Shown here in pieces: positions 8,480 to 12,869 of a DNA stretch of 12,869 bases. The first letter of the stretch is position 1. The number at the start of each line of letters is the position of its first letter. Below the pieces are notes generated by a model. It had not been told where the DNA came from. It saw only the letters and a list, made by a program, of their open reading frames with translations, and ran no database searches. This DNA comes from Hymenoscyphus infarciens (taxonomy: Eukaryota; Ascomycota; Leotiomycetes; Helotiales; Helotiaceae): contig LLCB01000680.1 in NCBI GenBank assembly GCA_001414345.1, forward strand, positions 1-12,869, in the 5' to 3' direction. Position numbers and translations under genes: made by a program.

Positions 8480-8583
8480 GAGAGTAAGAGAGTAAGAGAG
8501 TAAGAGAGTAAGAGAGCAAGAGAGTAAGAGAGCAAGAGAGCAAGAGAGCAAGAGAGCAAGAGAGCAAGAGAGCAAGAGAGTAA
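8480..8583 (+). repeat. Thirteen-unit GAGAGYAA tandem array
   Basis: Exactly 13 units of 8 bp. Units read T,T,T,T,C,T,C,C,C,C,C,C,T at the single variable position (GAGAGTAA or GAGAGCAA). The variable base is the C of a CpA, so the T units look like RIP products of C units. The equivalent place in X (about 2190-2205) has only one to two units. Confidence 0.97.
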
Positions 8584-8620
8584 GTGAATAGGATAATATA
8601 GTTTAAGATTTGCTATATCT

Positions 8621-8702
8621 CTTAACTTTTGTAATTTGCGATTTGCGATTTGCGATTTAGTCGATTCCGGCTTTTGGTATATACGGGACGCCCTAGGTAT
8701 CC
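8621..8702 (-). repeat. Outer terminal inverted repeat of element Y
   Basis: On the plus strand it runs CTTAACTTTTG, then four GCGATTT-type heptamers in a row (about 8634-8660), then GTCGATTCCGGCTTTT, GTATATACGGGACGCCC and GGTATCC. It is inverted relative to 2054-2118 and to 7936-8025. Confidence 0.65.
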
Positions 8703-9776
8703 TCCTATGTGGTGGAAGAGTGCGTATTCGGTGAAGGAGAAGGTTGTTTGTAAGTTGAATTGAGACGGAGGTTGAAGGAGACCCTTGCTACAGCGGCTAA
8801 TTCCGACGCGAAGAAGAGCTCGGAACGGCTATGAAGTGCATGCTAGAAGAATAATTGGGGAATACCAATTATGACTTCAACATAGCAACTAGCGCCTACC
8901 TAGGTAATACTTAGTTTTCTATTATCAAAATCTAGAATTCATAAATACACTTTAAAGCGACCTGCCTAAGAGAAAAGATAATACCTATTAGAAGAGGTAC
9001 TTACTTCAGTCCTTCCTTATTACGTGAAACTTGCAGAAAGTGTTCTTTGAACAAAATTGTTAAAGATCCAGAAACGCCACGGCTACGTTTAAGCATACAT
9101 CAGTTTGCCAGGAAGAACAATAGGAAATCAAGACTCAAAATGTGTTTTACTTCTTGAGTATAGGCGGGACCGGGCTTGTTCGCTGCGACACCTTGAGCAT
9201 ACCTACACTACCACATCATGATGGAATTTTCTGCACAAAGAAGACCTTCCTTGCCATGACTACTGTCTAGTCTCCCTTATTGTTAGCCCCAGAATCCAAC
9301 CAAGGAAACAAGTGCTTTTTAAAAAATACTATTTTCTTCATATAGTAGCGCCTTCATTATAAATCCAGATGAACGGTGTTGTGTAGCCAATCAACCCACA
9401 GCGTTAAAAATAATATTAACACTCTTATGGTTGCAAAATTAGACGCTCGTAAGCCAGGAGGGTAGAATCGGTGGAAGGCGTATCGCCAGAATTAGACCAA
9501 GATTACTTACATTTCATGGAATTCCTGTGCTGGTCAACCTTCAATATCGCCCTCGATATAGAGTCGCAGGCTTGGTTGGATGCAAAAGCATACGCCCGTA
9601 AGACAGGACGTCAGGCGCAGCAGAGGGGAAATTGAGGCTTTCACTATAAAGACGTTTAGTATTTAGGGCTAGAAGGAACCCGAGATATCTTACATTTTGA
9701 GAAATTTCATATCTGGACACGTCTGTTGCAAGCGGTCGATAAAGAGTTGCAAAGAGGCTCCCCATTTGAACTTGAT
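8703..9776. other. Intergenic sequence of ordinary composition, no supported gene
   Basis: The RIP footprint ends at about 8702 and CA/TG reappear at normal density. Reading frames are short in all six frames. The longest is a 74-codon minus-strand frame at 9541-9765, which has no recognisable motif and is not supported as a gene. A GTAAGT word on the minus strand at 9510-9505 could be a splice donor, but no convincing exon ends there. Nothing resembling a tRNA or rRNA was seen. Confidence 0.6.
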
Positions 9777-10067
9777 CTAAATGATCTCCATACCCTGCTC
9801 AACTTCCTTTACACACTTCGCGAAGATGTAGTTAATATTGTAGTAGATAAAGTTTTTGAATAACCACGGTCGAATGCTCCATAATAGAGGATCAGGAGGG
9901 AACATCTCAAGGGTAAATCGGAACATGTCCTGGTCGAATTCGTACCCTCCATGAGGGAGCTGTCTGAGTAAACCTCCTGGGAGATAATGCGCCTCGACTA
10001 CAACCTTGTAAACCTCGATGCTTTGAAGTCTCTTTCCGTGTTTCTCTTTCCCTCTCTCCTGTACTTC
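9777..10067 (-). pseudogene. Open C-terminal segment in a different frame, possible continuation of the upstream gene
   Basis: A 96-codon stop-to-stop frame (TAG at 9779-9777) overlapping the last 70 bases of the 299-codon gene in another phase. Its composition looks coding rather than random: rich in Phe, Tyr, Trp and Leu, with V-E-A-H-Y-L-P-G-G at codons 24-32, E-F-D-Q-D-M-F-R at 43-50, and P-W-L-F-K-N-F-I-Y-Y at 67-76. It has no Met until codon 48. Either the two are one gene broken by a small indel, or an intron joins them. A 44-nt GT-AG interval (10063-10020) would restore phase, but its splice sites are poor and it has no branch-point word. I do not recognise the domain. Confidence 0.35.
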
Positions 10068-10897
10068 TTAGCAGCATTGTTGGAGGCTAAAGAGAGAATG
10101 CTTTGTTGTAGCACTCCAAGAACTGAAGCTGAGTTGGCAAGTAGACCTTCTTCCGGTTCTTGTTCCTCTTGTGTAGACTCTCGAGGCTTTGGTGCTGGCG
10201 GATGGGAGGGATTGGCGAGAATTGAAGGGATTGCGGGTTGTGGAAAAAGCTCTGGAGAGACACTACCTCGTTGTTGTGGTTTAGGTTCTCCATGCGTATT
10301 CTTTCGAGACTCTGGTGCCAGTGAGTGAGGCACTTGTGGTGAAACCTCTGTTGATTCCGCTCGAAACTCCAGTTCCTGTGGATGAAGAAGGCTGCTCGGA
10401 TATTCCTTCGTTTCTGCTTGCGTGTGTTTTCGAGACTCCGAAGCTGGCGGAAAAGAAGCATTATTAGTCGAGACCGAAGCGGATTTGGCTGGTCTGGAAC
10501 GTCGAGCTCTCTTCGGTGCCTTTGGTACAATGGGCTGGGAAAGGGTTCGCTTAGAGGAGTTAGGCTCAGGGGGGGGGGGATTTTCCAAAGCTGCTGCCTC
10601 TTTCTTCTTGTGTTCAGCGATCCTGCCATCTAAATCAGCCTTATCATTCCGAAGACTCGCTTCCGCCTTTCTCTTCCTTCTCTTATTTTCTGCTACAAGA
10701 GTACTGGTGAGGTTAGCCACCTTAGAGCGCAGTATCTCGCCATTGAACTCGGCTCGCAGGACAGCTCTCTTGGTATGGAATTCGGTCGATTGGTTGTCGT
10801 CGAGTTCATTGAGTACTAGCTTGTGAGTTTTTTCTTTTCGCTTCTTTTCTGCCCCAAGTCTGCTCATCTCATAGCGCCCTGGCTGCACCTGCCCCAT
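9998..10897 (-). CDS. Hypothetical basic, Ser/Pro-rich protein, 299 aa
   Basis: The longest open frame in the window, starting ATG at 10897 (a second in-frame Met is at residue 11, with a purine at -3). Residues 1-110 are rich in Lys, Arg, Glu and Ala with little Pro and could form a helix or coiled coil. Residues about 107-113 are a Pro run coded by an 11-base homopolymer. A basic cluster at about 120-140 (K-A-P-K-R-A-R-R-S-R-P) looks like a nuclear localisation signal. Residues about 140-265 are Ser/Pro/Glu-rich and probably disordered, with repeated P-x-S-R-K-x-T-x-x-E words. No signal peptide, membrane segment or catalytic motif. I do not recognise the family. A further open frame in another phase overlaps its end, so the C-terminus may be truncated by a frameshift. 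Opposing plus-strand frames here are shadows. Confidence 0.55.
   Translation of the reverse strand: MGQVQPGRYEMSRLGAEKKRKEKTHKLVLNELDDNQSTEFHTKRAVLRAEFNGEILRSKVANLTSTLVAENKRRKRKAEASLRNDKADLDGRIAEHKKKEAAALENPPPPEPNSSKRTLSQPIVPKAPKRARRSRPAKSASVSTNNASFPPASESRKHTQAETKEYPSSLLHPQELEFRAESTEVSPQVPHSLAPESRKNTHGEPKPQQRGSVSPELFPQPAIPSILANPSHPPAPKPRESTQEEQEPEEGLLANSASVLGVLQQSILSLASNNAAKKYRREGKRNTERDFKASRFTRL
10569..10579 (+). repeat. Eleven-G homopolymer inside the hypothetical gene
   Basis: Codes for the four-proline run on the minus strand. A slip of one base here would move translation into another long open frame (10087-10629 minus), so this spot matters for assembly quality and for gene integrity. 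Confidence 0.9.
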
Positions 10898-11126
10898 CTG
10901 GGTATTTCCGGGATCTTAGGTCGCCATGTTACTGGGATGTCGGTCGGCCTGTGTTGTGGAGTTTTGCGCCGTGGATGCTGGATGTTGGCTAGGAGAAATT
11001 TGGGGAAATTCAAGCGGATGACGGTACAATATACCGAGTTCTACGTTGGCGCAGGTATTCACACTTGCAGCGGTGGAACTTCAATCACGAAGTGAATTAT
11101 CAAAAGCTCATAGCATACATCTATCA
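10898..11126. other. Upstream region of the hypothetical gene, left flank of the Mutator-like element
   Basis: Ordinary-composition sequence between the minus-strand start codon at 10897 and the Mutator-like element. It should contain the promoter of the 299-codon gene, but I see no convincing TATA or other regulatory word. A frame open from 11022 continues in phase into 12137 if the transposon is ignored. Confidence 0.4.
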
Positions 11127-11135
11127 ATTAAAAAA
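11127..11135. repeat. Target-site duplication ATTAAAAAA (left)
   Basis: Nine bases directly before the TIR tip CGGTAA; identical to 12128-12136. Confidence 0.9.
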
Positions 11136-11282
11136 CGGTAATTATCCATTTTGCCCTCTAAATGATGATTTATACCTTAAATATCCCTTGATTAATGAAT
11201 AATACCTGGAATACCCCTTGTTTTTGTACCCCTTATTTTTAGAGGGCAAAACTGTCAAAACAGGGGTATTCTAGTCAGTAAA
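11136..11282 (+). repeat. Left 147-bp TIR of the Mutator-like element
   Basis: Inverted repeat of 11981-12127 with two mismatches, both of RIP type with the mutated base on this side (TGAT to TAAT near 11193, and CCAG to CTAG near 11272). It contains its own inverted words: CTGGAATACCCCT (11206-11218) against AGGGGTATTCTAG (11262-11274), and TTTTGCCCTCTAAA against TTTAGAGGGCAAAA. Confidence 0.93.
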
Positions 11283-11370
11283 GATATTTTCCTCATTCAT
11301 TGTTTTCTCTATACTAATACACCAAAAATTCAATGAATACAGTAAATTAACCTACTACTACACTATCTAC

Positions 11371-11918
11371 CTACTTCCTAATACGTAAACTTTTACGAGT
11401 ACCCTCTAGTAGTATAATACTCCAATCCTTACGCTTTCGCTTAACGCTTTTATCTCTTAAATCGACGGCTTTTTAGCCCTCCTAGGTACTTAGATCAACC
11501 TCAATTCCAATTCCTCCTTGCGCAGCAGGATCAATTCTCGGCTCAGCACTGTCCATACTAATTTCGCCCTAAACGTCTGCATCCTCCTGCTCCTGCTCCA
11601 GCTCCTGCTCTACTACCTTTACTCCATATAATTGATCCAATATTGATGGCGCAAAGCGACGTCCATTGACATCCACTATACGCTCTCGATCCATATAGCA
11701 ATAATACCCATCGATTATACCCCAACTATCACCCGATCGTCGCTTTTCCTTCTTGCCTTGAGTACTCAAAACTTCAGGGTATACTCCTAGCTCAATAAAT
11801 CGCTCATTAATTCCTCTACCTTATCCTTGTACTTAAGGGCTAGCATATTAGTGGTGGTGGCAATAGTGGAAGAAGATAGAGAGGGAATAGATTTTAGTAC
11901 TCGAATATTATAAGGCAT
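11371..11918 (-). pseudogene. Decayed reading frame inside the Mutator-like element
   Basis: A frame beginning ATG at 11918 runs about 40 codons (T-N-M-L-A-L-K-Y-K-D-K-V-E-E-L) to a stop. A second frame takes over near 11815 and covers 11569-11769, with S-W-G-I-I-D-G-Y-Y, V-N-G-R-R-F-A-P-S-I-L-D-Q-L-Y-G and an acidic Q-E/E-Q tail. Past the TAG at 11571-11569, and two more stops, the same frame goes on to a basic K-R-K-R-K segment and ends at 11373-11371. So roughly 180 codons show one frameshift and three internal stops, all TAG/TAA as CpA-to-TpA change would give. I do not recognise the protein. It lacks the size and catalytic motifs of a MULE transposase, so it may be an accessory gene or a captured host fragment. 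Confidence 0.5.
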
Positions 11919-11980
11919 CCTAGCATATAGTTTTGATTCACTCAAAAACGGGTGTAGATACATAGTAAAAGTAGTGAATA

Positions 11981-12127
11981 TTTACTGACTGGAATACCCC
12001 TGTTTTGACAGTTTTGCCCTCTAAAAATAAGGGGTACAAAAACAAGGGGTATTCCAGGTATTATTCATCAATCAAGGGATATTTAAGGTATAAATCATCA
12101 TTTAGAGGGCAAAATGGATAATTACCG
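11981..12127 (-). repeat. Right 147-bp TIR of the Mutator-like element
   Basis: Partner of 11136-11282. Here the internal hairpin arms CTGGAATACCCCT and AGGGGTATTCCAG are a perfect 13-bp inverted pair. Confidence 0.93.
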
Positions 12128-12136
12128 ATTAAAAAA
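12128..12136. repeat. Target-site duplication ATTAAAAAA (right)
   Basis: Nine bases directly after the TIR tip TTACCG; partner of 11127-11135. The next bases differ on the two sides, which fixes the length at nine. Confidence 0.9.
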
Positions 12137-12382
12137 CATAGAGCAATTGCACAAAAACGTGATAAAACAGTTGCCATGAGGTGTAAAGCGCAAAGAGATT
12201 TAAATGTAGCTGTTAAACTGGAATCGTTGTCTGTCTCAGGAACAATTTCGACCCCACAGGCGGTAACTGAGCTAAACAGCTTCGTAGTAAAAACATTGCA
12301 CTATGCTTTAAAATTAGAGGGCTTTCGAAATTATGGCTCCAAACGCTTGAAGCGAATGCTCAGGCTGGATGTGTTACCGTAA
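12137..12382 (+). CDS. Short hypothetical frame right of the transposon (possibly interrupted gene)
   Basis: Open from the target duplication to TAA at 12382. The first ATG is at 12176, giving 68 codons (M-R-C-K-A-Q-R-D-L-N-V-A-V-K...). With the transposon and one duplication removed, the frame continues upstream to just after the TGA at 11019-11021, about 119 codons in all, but with no ATG before 12176. It is Lys/Arg/Leu/Val-rich with no known motif. It could be an old gene interrupted by the transposon or a chance frame; I lean to the latter. Confidence 0.2.
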   Translation, partial: HRAIAQKRDKTVAMRCKAQRDLNVAVKLESLSVSGTISTPQAVTELNSFVVKTLHYALKLEGFRNYGSKRLKRMLRLDVLP

Positions 12383-12869
12383 ACTTCGCTAGCATAGCGG
12401 GATCAAGATTTGAACAGCTTTCTCCCGCACCGCTCAAATCAAGTTAAACAAAACGCTTATTATGCTCTTTGGCTAACCTTGAGCATTGACGAACCAATAT
12501 ACTCCAGTGTGTATTGGAGGCAAGAGTTACATGGCTCAATTCACGAGAGGGCCCCTCGGCCCACACAAAAGCTTCTAGTACTTGTAAGCAAATAGTCAAG
12601 AAGCATTCTGGGAATCTGGATTAACGAACCTACTTGGATTGGTGGCTTGTCGCGCAGATGGTCCCGTGGAATAATAGGCGTACGAGTCGAGATTACGAAA
12701 AAAGCTCTGACTTGACAACTCAGAGGCCCATGGGGCGAGTGATCGGATGCTGCCCCGATTGACACCCAGGGCTTTTTGTTGCTTGGTAATCCTTCTAGGC
12801 AATATTCGATATAGTACTAATAAACTTCGAGCAAGATTACAGTGGGTTTTGGGGAAAAACCTTTTTTGG
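12383..12869. other. Right-end sequence, no supported gene
   Basis: Ordinary-composition sequence. Overlapping 60-74-codon frames exist on both strands (12410-12595 plus, 12541-12802 minus) without motifs or plausible starts. No tRNA-like fold was seen. The window ends in a G/A- and T-rich stretch that may belong to a feature beyond the edge. Confidence 0.5.

Larger units (their letters stand above)
7936..8702 (-). mobile_element. TIR element Y, inverted neighbour of X
   Basis: About 767 bp, similar over its whole length to the reverse complement of element X, including the purine tract, the TTTTTCCTAGCGTA block, the AATAATAGGAAGAATACGAT block and the minisatellites. Its ends (about 7936-8025 and 8621-8702) are inverted repeats sharing RTCCCGTATRTAC, then AAAAGYCGGAAWCGAC, then CGATTT-type heptamers. 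No coding capacity. RIP is moderate. Sequence beyond 8702 has ordinary composition, so the right end of Y is also the edge of the repeat-rich block. Confidence 0.65.
11136..12127. mobile_element. Mutator-like (MULE-type) DNA transposon, 992 bp, non-autonomous
   Basis: Bounded by 147-bp terminal inverted repeats (11136-11282 and 11981-12127) that differ at only two positions, and flanked by a 9-bp direct repeat ATTAAAAAA. Very long TIRs with a 9-bp target duplication fit Mutator-like elements (8-11 bp) and not Tc1/mariner (TA) or hAT (8 bp, short TIRs). The tips are CGGTAATTATCC. No transposase is present: the interior holds one decayed minus-strand frame of unknown function. The element has little RIP, and the near-identical TIRs suggest fairly recent activity. 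Assignment rests on structure only, not on a transposase match. Confidence 0.85.

Noticed and set aside
8480..8583. CRISPR-like array
   Set aside because: 8-bp units are contiguous with no spacers; it is a simple tandem repeat in eukaryotic DNA.
9541..9765. 74-codon minus-strand frame
   Set aside because: Good-looking start but no recognisable motif, no partner exon, and length within chance.
10020..10063. 44-nt intron joining the 299-codon gene to the downstream frame
   Set aside because: GT-AG ends and phase fit, but the donor GTACAG, acceptor AAAG and lack of a branch-point word make it weak; a frameshift is as likely.
10087..10629. 180-codon minus-strand frame as a separate gene
   Set aside because: It is nested in the 299-codon frame in another phase, with composition typical of a frame shadow (His, Gln, Arg, Leu runs). 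It is kept only as a possible outcome of a slip in the G11 run.
9987..11095. Plus-strand frames at 9987-10328, 10382-10633, 10422-10826 and 10823-11095
   Set aside because: They oppose the minus-strand gene or its upstream region and have no motifs; Ser/Pro/Lys-rich genes often leave open antisense frames.
12541..12802. Overlapping 68- and 74-codon minus-strand frames
   Set aside because: Two phases open over the same bases, no motif, no neighbouring exon; chance.

Overview
The window looks like repeat-rich DNA from a filamentous ascomycete (Pezizomycotina). Positions 1 to about 6655 are dominated by A and T, and CpA and TpG are nearly absent while CpT and CpC survive. That is the footprint of repeat-induced point mutation (RIP). 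Recognisable retrotransposon domains in it are riddled with TAG/TAA stops. No bacterial features are present, and the species cannot be named from this sequence.

Layout. 1-1007 is the 3' end of one RIP-destroyed Ty3/Gypsy-type element (copy A: interior 1-512, polypurine tract 500-512, LTR 513-1007). 1008-2053 is unassigned RIP-affected DNA with a possible Ty1/Copia-type primer-binding site at about 1614. 2054-8702 is a composite: two terminal-inverted-repeat elements (X and Y, each about 770 bp) lie back to back in opposite orientation and form a large imperfect palindrome centred near 7949. The left one is split by a second Ty3/Gypsy copy, 2367-7473, with two 477-bp LTRs and a 5-bp target duplication TAAGA. 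That copy landed inside a GAGAGAGAGTAA minisatellite. It keeps recognisable gag, protease, reverse transcriptase and RNase H remnants but has lost its integrase. RIP is extreme up to about 6655 and then drops sharply within the same element.

8703-12869 has ordinary base composition. It holds one plausible host gene on the minus strand (9998-10897, a basic, probably disordered nuclear-type protein of unknown function) and an open C-terminal segment in another frame just downstream (9777-10067). It also holds a 992-bp Mutator-like element (11136-12127) with 147-bp terminal inverted repeats, a 9-bp target duplication ATTAAAAAA and a decayed minus-strand reading frame. The rest is intergenic or unrecognised.

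The genes do not form a pathway. The window records successive events: insertion of inverted TIR elements, growth of short repeats in their arms, insertion of an LTR retrotransposon, internal deletion and RIP, next to a gene-bearing segment carrying a separate DNA transposon. The most unusual object is the palindromic TIR-element pair with its heptamer iterons and arm-specific minisatellites, which I cannot match to a named family.
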